Positions 8,412-18,521 of a stretch of DNA of 64,000 bases are shown here, in pieces (position 1 is the first letter of the stretch; each line of letters starts with the position of its first letter). The notes beneath the pieces are model-generated. The model was not told the origin of the DNA. It saw nothing but the letters and a program-made list of their open reading frames with translations, and did not search any database. The position numbers and the translations under genes are program-made. Source of the stretch: Xenorhabdus miraniensis (GTDB lineage Bacteria; Pseudomonadota; Gammaproteobacteria; Enterobacterales; Enterobacteriaceae); NCBI RefSeq assembly GCF_002632615.1, contig NZ_NITZ01000001.1, positions 62,001-126,000 on the forward strand, written 5' to 3'.

Positions 8412-8462
8412 TAGTTTTTTTCATTTTTCAAATTTTAAAAATTTGAAAAATGAAAAAAACTA
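8412..8462. repeat. Perfect 51-bp AT-rich palindrome upstream of the HTH ORF
   Basis: Every position pairs around a centre at 8437. The arm reads TAGTTTTTTTCATTTTTC followed by AAATTTT. It lies 46-96 bp upstream of the ATG at 8508. It can form a long hairpin (bidirectional terminator) or serve as an operator. Its left half resembles the mini-array pseudo-spacer at 20 of 26 positions and is preceded by AAG at 8409-8411. Confidence 0.85.
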
Positions 8463-8507
8463 ACTAACATTAGAGTAACTAGCAAATTTTTTCATACGAG
8501 GTTAACA

Positions 8508-8786
8508 ATGAAACGCTATTCAGGCAAACAAAAACGCACTATTCAGGAAAAAATGCTATTACTTAATATCAACATTTCTTCCCTGGTTGAATCAGAAGGG
8601 ATCTCTAGGAATACTCTGAATCGATGGCTAGAAGACGCATTACTTTCAATAATAAAAAAATACCCACAAAAAATTAGAAAACTAGAACAAGCTTTAGCTT
8701 ATAAAGAAAAAACTCTATCAGATAAAAACATTCAAGGTTTATTACGAGTGACTATGACTATAAATAGAGACACCAAAACAATATAA
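8508..8786 (+). CDS. Small HTH protein, IS3-orfA-like or transposase-remnant
   Basis: 92 residues. KRYSGKQKRTIQEKMLLL followed by SLVESEGISRNTLNRWLED looks like the helix-turn-helix of IS3-type OrfA transposase subunits, then a basic, helical C-terminal half (KKYPQKIRKLEQALAYKEK). There is a recognisable GAGG ribosome site upstream (CGAGGTTAACAATG). No OrfB or inverted repeats were seen nearby, so it is either a remnant or a stand-alone DNA-binding protein. The 51-bp palindrome and crRNA-like element immediately upstream suggest it could be a regulated gene. Function unknown. Confidence 0.55.
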   Translation: MKRYSGKQKRTIQEKMLLLNINISSLVESEGISRNTLNRWLEDALLSIIKKYPQKIRKLEQALAYKEKTLSDKNIQGLLRVTMTINRDTKTI

Positions 8787-8962
8787 CTATAGGATTCTCA
8801 TCATCATCTGTCCACATACGATCTGTGATCATTATTCCACATAATAAAAAATCCTAGTGCCAGCACGATAGAATATGGGGTAACCTATCAAAATCAGTCA
8901 TTAAATAGAAATTTTTAACTATCTTTTTAATTAGAACGCTATTTTTAACACAGGAAAACCCT

Positions 8963-9406
8963 TTGAGCACTAACACCACAACAGAAACAACATACTGGAA
9001 TCGCATGGTACCAGAACTGACTGTGACTGATTTTCCTGTTTCGCTTAATTTCTATCAGAGAATATTAGGCTTCGAAATATTAATTCAGCGAGAAGATCCT
9101 GACTTTGTTTATTTAAGCTTAGGCAAGGCACAATTAATGCTAGAAGCATTTCATGACAGAGGCTGGAATACCGGAAAACTCAGCAAGCCTTTAGGGCGTG
9201 GTATTAATTTGCAAATTGAAGTCGACGATATCACACCAATTTTGGCCAGTCTGGAAACTAATGGAATCACACTTTTTCGCCCACTGAAAGATAACTATTA
9301 CAATATAGGCGATACTCAAGTCTGTCAGAGAGAGTTTCTTGCCCAAGATCCAGATGGTTATTTACTTCGTTTCAGTCAATATATCGGAAACAACGAAGAT
9401 CAATAA
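8963..9406 (+). CDS. VOC-family protein, bleomycin-resistance/glyoxalase-like
   Basis: 147 residues if started at the TTG at 8963, preceded by AGGAAAACCC; an in-frame ATG at 9005 gives MVPELTVTDFPVSLNFYQ, the usual beginning of this family, so the true start is uncertain. The fold is a paired beta-alpha-beta3 module: VPELTVTDF...FYQRILGFEIL, then INLQIEVDDI and the C-terminal FLAQDPDGYLLRFSQ. Bleomycin-binding homologues sequester drug rather than catalyse; I cannot tell which applies. It lies 49 bp upstream of cas3 on the same strand and could share a transcript with the cas operon. Confidence 0.8.
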   Translation: MSTNTTTETTYWNRMVPELTVTDFPVSLNFYQRILGFEILIQREDPDFVYLSLGKAQLMLEAFHDRGWNTGKLSKPLGRGINLQIEVDDITPILASLETNGITLFRPLKDNYYNIGDTQVCQREFLAQDPDGYLLRFSQYIGNNEDQ

Positions 9407-9422
9407 CAATTCATTAATGGAG

Positions 9423-9448
9423 CACGGTTATTATTTTATTTCACCGTG
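9423..9448. promoter_or_regulatory. Inverted repeat immediately upstream of cas3
   Basis: CACGGT (9423-9428) and ACCGTG (9443-9448) form a 6-bp stem with a 14-nt AT-rich loop ending 7 nt before the cas3 ATG. No Shine-Dalgarno sequence is evident between the hairpin and the ATG. It may act as an operator or translational control element for the cas operon. Evidence is sequence symmetry only. Confidence 0.4.
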
Positions 9449-9455
9449 AAAAAAC

Positions 9456-12203
9456 ATGCCCGAGCTAATAACTACTTTTGGCTACCTCACGCGATATTGG
9501 GGCAAAGCTAGAAAAAACCCCTATTCTGACGAAGACTACCATCTTCTCGCTTATCACTGTCTGGATGTTGCCGCTGTAGGCCAATTATTATTGGCCCCCC
9601 CAAAAAAGCTCACGCAAGATCTTGCTGAGTTTTTGGAATTATCACCAGCATCATTACAGAATCTATTTTCATTTTTTCTGGTACTACACGATATCGGTAA
9701 ATTTGCCTCTGCATTTCAGCAATTATATTCTCAGGAAAGTACTGACCTCATTAAGCCTGATCAGTATAGACCCTACGATTCCCGACATTTCCGGCATGAT
9801 CGGCTCGGGTTATTTTTCTGGAAAAAAATTCAGGGTGAGGTTCTGGTTGCGTTGGTAGGAAATGACAACCTGCAACCCAGAGAAAAAGACCGTGCTCAAG
9901 ATGCGTTGATGATTTTAATGCAGTGTATGCTCGGCCATCACGGTAAACCCATTGATGGGGGTCGTTGGAAGGATATTGTCGATTTTACTGAACATCAAAA
10001 TATTGTCGATGCAACGGCATTTACCCATGATCTGCTTAAACTTTTTCAACCTCGTGTGCCACTGGAAAAACTGTTGTCAAAAGAGTGGCAACAAAAACTG
10101 AAACAAGTAAGCTGGCAACTTGCCGGTATTGTGGTATTGGCTGACTGGATAGGCTCCGATTGTTATCATTTTCGTTATCAAACCAAAGCCTTTCCACTGG
10201 AAAAATATTGGCAATTTACTCAAAAACAGGCTCAAATTGTCCTGAATGACATTAATATCCTGAATACCCCTCTGATATCTCCGTATACCTCTATCCAGGA
10301 ATATTATCAGTTCCCTCCCACCCCACTACAAAAATGGGCTGAGGAAGTCCCGATTGATGATTCCCCACAACTTTTTATTCTGGAAGATGTAACGGGAGCA
10401 GGAAAAACAGAAGCCGCTCTTGCCCTGACTCATCGTTTAATGCAAACCGGTGCTGCGGACGGTTTCTATTTTGGCCTGCCAACCATGGCAACCTCCAATG
10501 CCATGTTTAGCCGAATCGCCGAACATTACCCCCGTATGTTCAAAGCCCAAAATGGCAAACTGCCCAGCCTCGTTCTTGCCCATGGCGCAAGTGAAATGAA
10601 TGATAATTTCCGTGACATCATCCTGACTTCTGAGCACAACGACAGTGATTACACCAGAGACGATATCACCGCGACAGCACAGTGCCATCAATGGCTGGCA
10701 GACTCCAACAAAAGGGCGTTATTGGCATCGGTGGGCGTAGGGACTATCGATCAGGCATTACTTGCGGTTCTGCCGAGAAAATACCAGTCACTTCGGCTCA
10801 TTGGACTAAACCGTAAGGTATTGATCTTTGATGAAGTCCATGCCGCGGATGAATACATGTTTGCGCTGCTGGAAAGTCTGTTAAGCCTGCACCTGCATCA
10901 AGGGGGTTCTGTGATATTGCTGACCGCCACTCTTTCCTTAAAACAGCGCCAACGGTTGGTGGATATCTGGTTACCTGCCAGCGGAATACCTTCACAAAAG
11001 TTGCAGGAAACCGCTTTTCCACTGGCAACACAAGTCACATTAGATCCAGAAAATCCCATTATTGAAACACCATTGCGCAGTCGGCCCGATGTCTGCCGTA
11101 CCGTCGCAATAAAAACAGTGAACCATCTGGATGAATGCGTAAAAATCGCCCTTAATGCCGCTAAAAATGGGCAATGTGTGGTTTGGGTTCGCAACTCCGT
11201 GGACGATGCACTCCATGCGTTCCAACTCATCACATCACAAATGGACACACCGGAAAATTGTTCGCTATTTCACAGCCGCTTTATTTTGTATGACCGAAAA
11301 ATAATAGAAAACCGTGTACTGGGGACATTGGGTCAAAAAAGCAATCGGGAGGATCGACAAGGGAAGATCCTGATTACAACACAGGTTTTTCAGGAAAGTC
11401 TTGATGCCGATACGGATGTGATGATCTCAGATATCTGCCCAATCGACGACCTGATTCAACGAGCTGGCCGCCTGCATCGTCATACCCGCAATACACAAGG
11501 CGAATATCAGAAAGGTATTACCGACAGTCGCACAGCCCCTGAATTATATTTCCACGCACCAGAATGGGACGATCACCCCGAAGCCGATTGGCTGAGCAAA
11601 GATTTCCGCAATACCCAATATGTTTATCGTTCAGCCGGGCGCTTATGGCTTGGCTTGCGTGAACTACTGCGCTTAGGGGCTATTCGTATGCCTGCCGAAG
11701 CACGAACGTTGATTGAATCGGTTTACGGTGAAGATGCTGATGAGCAAATCCCAGCAGCACTCAAATACAAGGATGATGAAGCAATCGCGGAAGGGCGGAG
11801 CAAAGACGCCATCGCACGATCACAAGCTCTGCAATGGCAACGCTATGAATACAGTAAACGCAGTGCAGGCGGCTGGTATGACGATGACAGAGATATCAGT
11901 ACCCGGTTTAGCGACATCGAAACGGTGAACGTACTGCTCGTTAAACTAACCGAAGCAGGAGAATTAATACCGTGGATAGAAGATGAAAAGTTCCCCGTTC
12001 AACTCAGCACGATCAAACTCTCCAAAAATAAATATGCCGATAAGTTGCAACCCATACCAGAATCGCTTTCTCAGGCGGTGGAGCAGTTACAGAACCGATT
12101 TAAGTCCGCCAAATACCTGCAAATCTGGCTGCCGGAGATTGATCCTAATTTTACTTACGATCCCAACATGGGTTTTTATGAACCCCCTAAGCAGGAGGCG
12201 TAA
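9456..12203 (+). CDS. cas3: Cas3, type I-E CRISPR nuclease-helicase
   Basis: Recruited by Cascade to nick and unwind target DNA. 915 residues in the usual order: N-terminal HD nuclease with His34 in AYHCLDVAA, His78-Asp79 in LHDIGKFASAF and His161-His162 in GHHGKP; then the SF2 helicase with Walker A TGAGKT (313-318), DEVH (459-462), LTATLS and motif VI QRAGRL (from 668); then a C-terminal domain. All catalytic motifs look intact. It is the first cas gene and overlaps cas8e by one base (TAATG at the junction), so interference genes are probably co-transcribed. In E. coli cas3 is a separate unit; here it is fused to the operon. Confidence 0.97.
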   Translation: MPELITTFGYLTRYWGKARKNPYSDEDYHLLAYHCLDVAAVGQLLLAPPKKLTQDLAEFLELSPASLQNLFSFFLVLHDIGKFASAFQQLYSQESTDLIKPDQYRPYDSRHFRHDRLGLFFWKKIQGEVLVALVGNDNLQPREKDRAQDALMILMQCMLGHHGKPIDGGRWKDIVDFTEHQNIVDATAFTHDLLKLFQPRVPLEKLLSKEWQQKLKQVSWQLAGIVVLADWIGSDCYHFRYQTKAFPLEKYWQFTQKQAQIVLNDINILNTPLISPYTSIQEYYQFPPTPLQKWAEEVPIDDSPQLFILEDVTGAGKTEAALALTHRLMQTGAADGFYFGLPTMATSNAMFSRIAEHYPRMFKAQNGKLPSLVLAHGASEMNDNFRDIILTSEHNDSDYTRDDITATAQCHQWLADSNKRALLASVGVGTIDQALLAVLPRKYQSLRLIGLNRKVLIFDEVHAADEYMFALLESLLSLHLHQGGSVILLTATLSLKQRQRLVDIWLPASGIPSQKLQETAFPLATQVTLDPENPIIETPLRSRPDVCRTVAIKTVNHLDECVKIALNAAKNGQCVVWVRNSVDDALHAFQLITSQMDTPENCSLFHSRFILYDRKIIENRVLGTLGQKSNREDRQGKILITTQVFQESLDADTDVMISDICPIDDLIQRAGRLHRHTRNTQGEYQKGITDSRTAPELYFHAPEWDDHPEADWLSKDFRNTQYVYRSAGRLWLGLRELLRLGAIRMPAEARTLIESVYGEDADEQIPAALKYKDDEAIAEGRSKDAIARSQALQWQRYEYSKRSAGGWYDDDRDISTRFSDIETVNVLLVKLTEAGELIPWIEDEKFPVQLSTIKLSKNKYADKLQPIPESLSQAVEQLQNRFKSAKYLQIWLPEIDPNFTYDPNMGFYEPPKQEA

Positions 12204-13819
12204 TGAACCTCGTTAAAGATACATGGCTGACTTTTAGAATGAGAAATGGCAGAGAGGAAAAACTGCCGCTGGCGGCAATCTGCGATCCCGCCGTTGTCGA
12301 TTTCGCCCTGCCGCGGGCTGATTTTCAGGGAGCCGCTTATCAACTGGCGATAGGCTTACTGCAAACGGTTTTTGCTCCCGAAGATAAATACGAATGGCAT
12401 GACTGTTATGAAAAAGCCCCGACACAGGCAGATTTGCAAACCGCTTTTAATCGGGTGGAACATGCCTTCAATCTGACAGGCAATGGCCCGCTGTTTATGC
12501 AGGATTTTGATTCTCTGGATGGCGCAAAATCAACGGAGATTTCAGGGTTACTGATCGAAGCACCGGGGGCAAATACACTCAGGCTCAATACTGACCATTT
12601 TATTAAACGCGGTCAATGTGAAGTGATTTCCCCTGAAATAGCCGCCATTGCCCTCTTCACTTTACAGATTAATGCCCCTGCCGGCGGTGTCGGGTATCGT
12701 GTTGGATTACGGGGTGGTGGCCCACTGACGACTTTGATTCAACCACAGGAATTGGATGCTTCACTATGGCAAAAGCTCTGGCTCAATGTCATTAATCGGG
12801 ATCATTGGCGCTATCCTGACCCTGATCTCAATAGCTCAGATGTTTTTCCGTGGCTAGGTAAAACCCGTGCCAGCCAAGAAAAAGGTACAGAAATCTACGC
12901 GCATAATGTGCATGAACTGCATATGTATTGGGCGATGCCACGGCGGATTCGTCTGGAAGTAGAGAATAAACCCGCCACTTGCCAATTAACGGGACTGGCA
13001 ACTGAGCAATCCATTTCGGGTTATCGCACTCAAAACTATGGCAACAATTATGCCGGCACATGGAATCATCCCTTAACACCCTATCGATGGAACCCGAAAA
13101 AACCGAATGAAGAGCGTCTTTCTATCAAAGGGCAACCCGGTGGCATCACTTATAAGATCTGGGATAGCCTGACTTTTTCCGATGATGGAAATGGACAACA
13201 AGCCGCACAGGTGGTTGACCATTTTAACCAGCTCAATGATTATTTTGCGGATAAACAGAGTTCCACCCCACGGTTATGGGTTTTTGGCTATGATATGGAC
13301 AATATGAAGGCCCGCGGTTGGTATTCCACCACGTTGCCTTTGTTTTCCATGCCGATTGAAAAGAAAGACGCTATTTTCCGGCGAGTCAAAACACTACAAA
13401 ATCTCTCACTCTATGCACTGACTCAGTGTCGTACCCAAATCAAAAGCGCGTGGTTCAATCGCCCGAATGAAATAAAAGGCGATATGTCGTTTATTGATGC
13501 CATTTTCTATCAACGCACCCAAGCTACCTTCTTTAAAGCTGCGCAACAAATTATCAGAAGCCAGCACAAAGCGTCTGCTTTATCCACCAAAGAGGCCGAA
13601 ACCTGGCTCCATCAGCTCAAAAATACCTGCTTTGATCTCTTTGATGAGTTCGTGCTGTCAGAAGATATCTCCCCCAAAAACCTGCCTAAGAAAATCGAGG
13701 CGCGGCAAATTCTGACCAAGTGGCTGATGGGTTCTAAAGATATCAAATCATTTATGGCAGAACACGATATAGAAACCCAATCATCCAAGAATAAGAAAAA
13801 GGAGGTTATCAATGAATAA
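12203..13819 (+). CDS. cas8e: Cas8e (Cse1/CasA), Cascade large subunit
   Basis: 538-residue large subunit of type I-E Cascade, which reads the PAM and recruits Cas3. Diagnostic stretches are ATG-proximal LVKDTWLTFRMRNGREEKL, the central LFTLQINAPAGGVGYRVGL and RGGGPLTTLIQP, and WGYDMDN-type WVFGYDMDNMKARGW near the C-terminal helical bundle. GGAGG ends just before the start codon inside cas3. The 3' end overlaps cas11 by 8 bp. No truncation is seen. Confidence 0.96.
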   Translation: MNLVKDTWLTFRMRNGREEKLPLAAICDPAVVDFALPRADFQGAAYQLAIGLLQTVFAPEDKYEWHDCYEKAPTQADLQTAFNRVEHAFNLTGNGPLFMQDFDSLDGAKSTEISGLLIEAPGANTLRLNTDHFIKRGQCEVISPEIAAIALFTLQINAPAGGVGYRVGLRGGGPLTTLIQPQELDASLWQKLWLNVINRDHWRYPDPDLNSSDVFPWLGKTRASQEKGTEIYAHNVHELHMYWAMPRRIRLEVENKPATCQLTGLATEQSISGYRTQNYGNNYAGTWNHPLTPYRWNPKKPNEERLSIKGQPGGITYKIWDSLTFSDDGNGQQAAQVVDHFNQLNDYFADKQSSTPRLWVFGYDMDNMKARGWYSTTLPLFSMPIEKKDAIFRRVKTLQNLSLYALTQCRTQIKSAWFNRPNEIKGDMSFIDAIFYQRTQATFFKAAQQIIRSQHKASALSTKEAETWLHQLKNTCFDLFDEFVLSEDISPKNLPKKIEARQILTKWLMGSKDIKSFMAEHDIETQSSKNKKKEVINE

Positions 13820-14378
13820 TCTAAGCAAAAGTCGCTTAATGCGTTGGTGGGAAAGCATGTTCTTATCAGCCTCAGAATTGAAAGAAAAAAAGATCCCCCC
13901 TGCGCCTACACTCTACAAAGCACAACTCAAGCGTTGTCAGGATATTGATGATGTAACGTTAACTGAGGGTTTTCGGGCACTCTGGTTCAGTTTGCTTGAA
14001 AAGGACCCCGAAAAAAGCATTAGCGAAGAAAATGAACAAAAAAACATAACAATATGGGCAATGATTGCCGTCACTCTGGTGTATGTAAAAGTGAATACCA
14101 CCACCAATCTGGCAACTGCCGCAGGCACAAAAACAGAAAATGACAAATCCGTTGTCAGTGCACTCCGTTTCGCTCAATTGCAGGCCGCCAAAACCCCCGA
14201 TGAATTCATTATGCGTTTGCGGCGTATTCTGCAACAACTCAACGGTCAGGTTTCCGTGCTATCTCTCGCCAATGATATTGAACAGTGGATGGAGGAACAC
14301 CACCAGTTAAGACCGTATCGGGCCAACAAACGCCTTAGTGTGCGATGGGCAATGGATTACTACAAGGCCGCGAAATAA
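13812..14378 (+). CDS. cas11e: Cas11e (Cse2/CasB), Cascade small subunit
   Basis: 188-residue helical protein of the Cse2 family; two copies line the belly of Cascade and stabilise the displaced DNA strand. The pattern GFRALWFSLLEKD, LRFAQLQAAKTPDEFIMRLRR and the C-terminal RWAMDYYKAAK is typical. Its start lies within the end of cas8e behind a GGAGG site. A 65-bp gap separates it from cas7. Confidence 0.95.
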   Translation: MNNLSKSRLMRWWESMFLSASELKEKKIPPAPTLYKAQLKRCQDIDDVTLTEGFRALWFSLLEKDPEKSISEENEQKNITIWAMIAVTLVYVKVNTTTNLATAAGTKTENDKSVVSALRFAQLQAAKTPDEFIMRLRRILQQLNGQVSVLSLANDIEQWMEEHHQLRPYRANKRLSVRWAMDYYKAAK

Positions 14379-14443
14379 AAAGCCGCTAAATCACCCAAAT
14401 GACTTTTCATCCAGAATCTCTTTTCATCTATAAGGAATTTTAA

Positions 14444-15481
14444 ATGAGCCAGTTTATTCAGCTACATCTGTTAACTTCCTACCCGCCTGCCAACCTGAAC
14501 CGCGACGATCTTGGACGCCCGAAAACGGCCAGAATGGGGGGAGCGGAGAGATTAAGAATTAGTTCCCAGAGTTTGAAGCGCCACTGGCGAGTTTCTGATC
14601 TGTTTCAGGCTGCCCTCGCAGACCATCTTGGTTTTCGCACCAAACGTTTTGGATATCAGGTGTATCAACGCTTGCTTAATGGGGGCGTTAAGGAGAAGCA
14701 AGCGGTTGAATGGGCTACCGCTATCGCTGAGGTGTTCGGCAAAAATAAAAAAGATGAACCTCTGGAAATCGAACAACTGGCTCATATCAGCCCGACAGAA
14801 AAAGAAGCGACCTTTGCACTGGCCGATAAACTCATCACCGAAAATCACGCGCCAACCAAAGAAGAGTTGATGCTACTGAGCAAAGAAAAAATCGCTGTGG
14901 ATATTGCAATGTTTGGCCGCATGCTGGCGTCCAGCCCTGCCTACAGTATGGAAGCCGCCTGTCAGGTTGCCCATGCTATCAGCGTTCACAGTGTCACCGT
15001 AGAAGATGACTATTTTACTGCTGTCGATGATCTCAATGATGGTAAAAGTAATTCCGGTTCAGCACATATTGGCGAAGCGGGCTTTGGGGCTGCCCTGTTC
15101 TACAGCTATATCTGCATCAACAAATCTTTATTAATAGAAAATCTGGCGGGCAATGAAGCGCTGGCGAATAAAGCGATTGCCGCCCTGACAGAAGCCGCCG
15201 TTAAAGTTGCGCCATCCGGCAAACAAAACAGTTTCGGCTCGCGCGCTTATGCCAGTTATGTGTTGGCGGAAAAGGGAGAGTATCAGCCTCGTTCCCTTTC
15301 TGTTGCGTTTTTAAAGCCTATTTATGGTGAAGATCAGGCAACCGATGCTATCACGGCATTGGAAGAACAGAAGGATAACTTCGATAACGTTTATGGCGCT
15401 TGCGCTGACACCCGCTATAGCATCAATGCTGTCACGGGTGAAGGTCGTTTTACTGAGCTGGTTCAGTTCGTCACTGAGTAA
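14444..15481 (+). CDS. cas7e: Cas7e (Cse4/CasC), Cascade backbone subunit
   Basis: 345-residue RAMP backbone protein that forms the six-copy filament along the crRNA spacer. It begins MSQFIQLHLLTSYPPANLNRDD and contains the strongly conserved MGGAERLRISSQSLKRHWR segment and the SVEDDYFTAVDD-type thumb region (VTVEDDYFTAVDDLND). AAGGAATTTTAA precedes the ATG. Full length and intact. Confidence 0.97.
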   Translation: MSQFIQLHLLTSYPPANLNRDDLGRPKTARMGGAERLRISSQSLKRHWRVSDLFQAALADHLGFRTKRFGYQVYQRLLNGGVKEKQAVEWATAIAEVFGKNKKDEPLEIEQLAHISPTEKEATFALADKLITENHAPTKEELMLLSKEKIAVDIAMFGRMLASSPAYSMEAACQVAHAISVHSVTVEDDYFTAVDDLNDGKSNSGSAHIGEAGFGAALFYSYICINKSLLIENLAGNEALANKAIAALTEAAVKVAPSGKQNSFGSRAYASYVLAEKGEYQPRSLSVAFLKPIYGEDQATDAITALEEQKDNFDNVYGACADTRYSINAVTGEGRFTELVQFVTE

Positions 15482-15494
15482 GAAAGGGGCCAAT

Positions 15495-16265
15495 ATGAAG
15501 AATTACCTGGTCTTTCGCTTATACGGTGTACTTGCCAGTTGGGGTGTGGAGGCGGTCGGTGAAAGCCGGCCAACAGGCATTTATCCCACCCGTTCAGCTA
15601 TTTTAGGGCTATTAGGTGCTGCGCTGGGTATCCGACGAGATAATGAAACCCAACTTGCAGCGTTGCAGCAAAGTGTCAGAATCGCCATCAAACAGAGCAT
15701 TTCCGGTTCATTAATGCGGGATTACCATACAGCCCAGGTTCCCTCTCAAGAGAAAAAACAGACGCACCTGACCCGCAAAAGTGAGTTAAATGATAAATCT
15801 AAATTAAACACAGTACTGTCTTCACGAGATTATCGCACCGACGGTATGTGGATTATCGCCATTTCATTGACTGAGCAGGCCACTCTCACACTTTCCAACT
15901 TGCAAGATGCACTGAAGAAACCCGTCTTTACGCTCAGTCTTGGGAGAAAATCCTGCCCGCTGGCTCTTCCCATGATGCCGCTACTGGCAGAATATCCGTC
16001 ATTAAAATCCGCGCTTGATACTCCCTTTCCTCCCTTAACCCAATCAGAGAAAGCTGACCGCTATTGGTTGGGTTATCACGATGTGGTGAGCTACTTCTGG
16101 GAGGGAGATAAAAACGAGATCGAAGTTCCTGATACCACAATACTGACTCATCAGCTCTGGGATGAGCCGCTATCACGCAGCCGCTGGCAATTTACACAAC
16201 GCATAATACATCAGGTATCAGTAATGAAGGGGACAAAAATGGAGGAAACAAATGTATCTGTCTAA
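15495..16265 (+). CDS. cas5e: Cas5e (CasD), Cascade subunit
   Basis: 256-residue RAMP protein that holds the 5' handle of the crRNA. I start it at the ATG at 15495 (MKNYLVFRLYGVLASWG), which matches Cas5e N-termini and follows AAAGGGGCC; an upstream extension in this frame to 15324 lies within cas7. Contains RPTGIYPTRSAILGLLGAALG and TLSLGRKSCPLALPMMP, both family hallmarks. The 3' end overlaps cas6e by 14 bp. Confidence 0.96.
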   Translation: MKNYLVFRLYGVLASWGVEAVGESRPTGIYPTRSAILGLLGAALGIRRDNETQLAALQQSVRIAIKQSISGSLMRDYHTAQVPSQEKKQTHLTRKSELNDKSKLNTVLSSRDYRTDGMWIIAISLTEQATLTLSNLQDALKKPVFTLSLGRKSCPLALPMMPLLAEYPSLKSALDTPFPPLTQSEKADRYWLGYHDVVSYFWEGDKNEIEVPDTTILTHQLWDEPLSRSRWQFTQRIIHQVSVMKGTKMEETNVSV

Positions 16266-16926
16266 AGTCACTTTGCGACCTTCTGTTTCTCATATACAAC
16301 CGCCGTCGCGACGGACAAAAAATGATGTTTATGCTTCCCACCAACTGTTGTGGCAACTGTTTACAGAGCAGGAAGAACGCAATTTCCTTTTCAGGGAAGA
16401 AACGAATTTGAGCGGCAGGCCGGAGTTTTTGGTGTTATCCACGACCACACCGATAACCCATTCACCGCGCTTCCAGATTCAGACCAAACCTTTTGTGCCT
16501 AAGTTACATAACGGGCAAAAACTGGCGTTCAAACTCCGTGTTAATCCCACTGTCTGCATCACGAAAAAAGACTCAGGCAGACAGCGCCGCCATGATGTTT
16601 TGATGCACGCCAAGCGTCAGGCACAAGATGCTGGTATCGGCGCTGATGAGATAGAAGCCTTGATGACACAAGCCGCCCAAAACTGGATACAGGCTGAGGA
16701 ACGGCTTGACCGATGGGGTATCCGGTTTGATTTTCCGCCAGATATTGAGCGCTATACCCAACATCGCAGCTTTAAAGCGTCAGGCCAGAAAGTGGAATTT
16801 TCCAGCGTGGATTTTCAGGGCGTACTCACCTTGTCAGATAGCACGCTTTTTCTGGAGCAATACCGGAAAGGGTTTGGTAGGGCAAAATCGTTTGGGTGTG
16901 GGTTAATGCTGATAAGGGCACTGTAA
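16252..16926 (+). CDS. cas6e: Cas6e (CasE), pre-crRNA endoribonuclease
   Basis: 224-residue RNase that cuts each repeat at the base of its hairpin and stays bound to the 3' handle. Residues about 26-35 (VYASHQLLWQ) carry His30, the position of the general catalytic histidine in Cas6e. The glycine-rich loop near the C-terminus reads GFGRAKSFGCGLM. The CCCCGTA/TACGGGG hairpin of the repeats here is the expected substrate. The start overlaps the end of cas5e. Confidence 0.96.
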   Translation: MYLSKVTLRPSVSHIQPPSRRTKNDVYASHQLLWQLFTEQEERNFLFREETNLSGRPEFLVLSTTTPITHSPRFQIQTKPFVPKLHNGQKLAFKLRVNPTVCITKKDSGRQRRHDVLMHAKRQAQDAGIGADEIEALMTQAAQNWIQAEERLDRWGIRFDFPPDIERYTQHRSFKASGQKVEFSSVDFQGVLTLSDSTLFLEQYRKGFGRAKSFGCGLMLIRAL

Positions 16927-16941
16927 CGTAAAGGTATAGTC

Positions 16942-18158
<1,217 letters not shown>

Positions 18159-18181
18159 TTTAGAGGGGTTAAAAGGCCATA

Positions 18182-18241
18182 CAAAATGGTAGAATTTCCG
18201 TCTCTGATAAAGTTGTTCAAAAATATATTGTTATATTTAGG
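18182..18241 (+). promoter_or_regulatory. CRISPR leader of array 2
   Basis: Contains TGGTAGAATTT (18187-18197), 55 nt before the first repeat, and ends TATATTTAGG. The middle differs from the leaders of arrays 1 and 3 (TTCAAAAATATATTG in place of TTATAAAACA). It lies directly after cas2. Confidence 0.78.
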
Positions 18242-18514
18242 GTGTTCCCCGTAAGTACGGGGATAAACCGGCGCAACAGTGGCAATTGGTCGCCAATCGC
18301 TTGTGTTCCCCGTAAGTACGGGGATAAACCGGACAAATAGCAGTATAGCTGTAACGCTCTTTAGTGTTCCCCGTAAGTACGGGGATAAACCGATGTCAGT
18401 ATGTTAGCTTTTAATTCCGTATTAGTGTTCCCCGTAAGTGCGGGGATAAACCGTTATTCAACAATACGCTGAAATTCGGTCGCAAGTGTTCCCCGTAAGT
18501 ACGGGGATAAACCG
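18242..18514 (+). CRISPR. CRISPR array 2, type I-E, 5 repeats and 4 spacers
   Basis: The repeats start at 18242, 18303, 18364, 18425 and 18486 (61-bp period, 32-nt spacers) with loop dinucleotide AG. The fourth repeat has GTGCGG for GTACGG, which keeps a G-T wobble in the stem. The last repeat ends only 7 bp from the stop codon of the convergent lipoprotein gene, so the array has no trailing sequence of its own. Confidence 0.98.
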
Positions 18515-18521
18515 CGATTTA

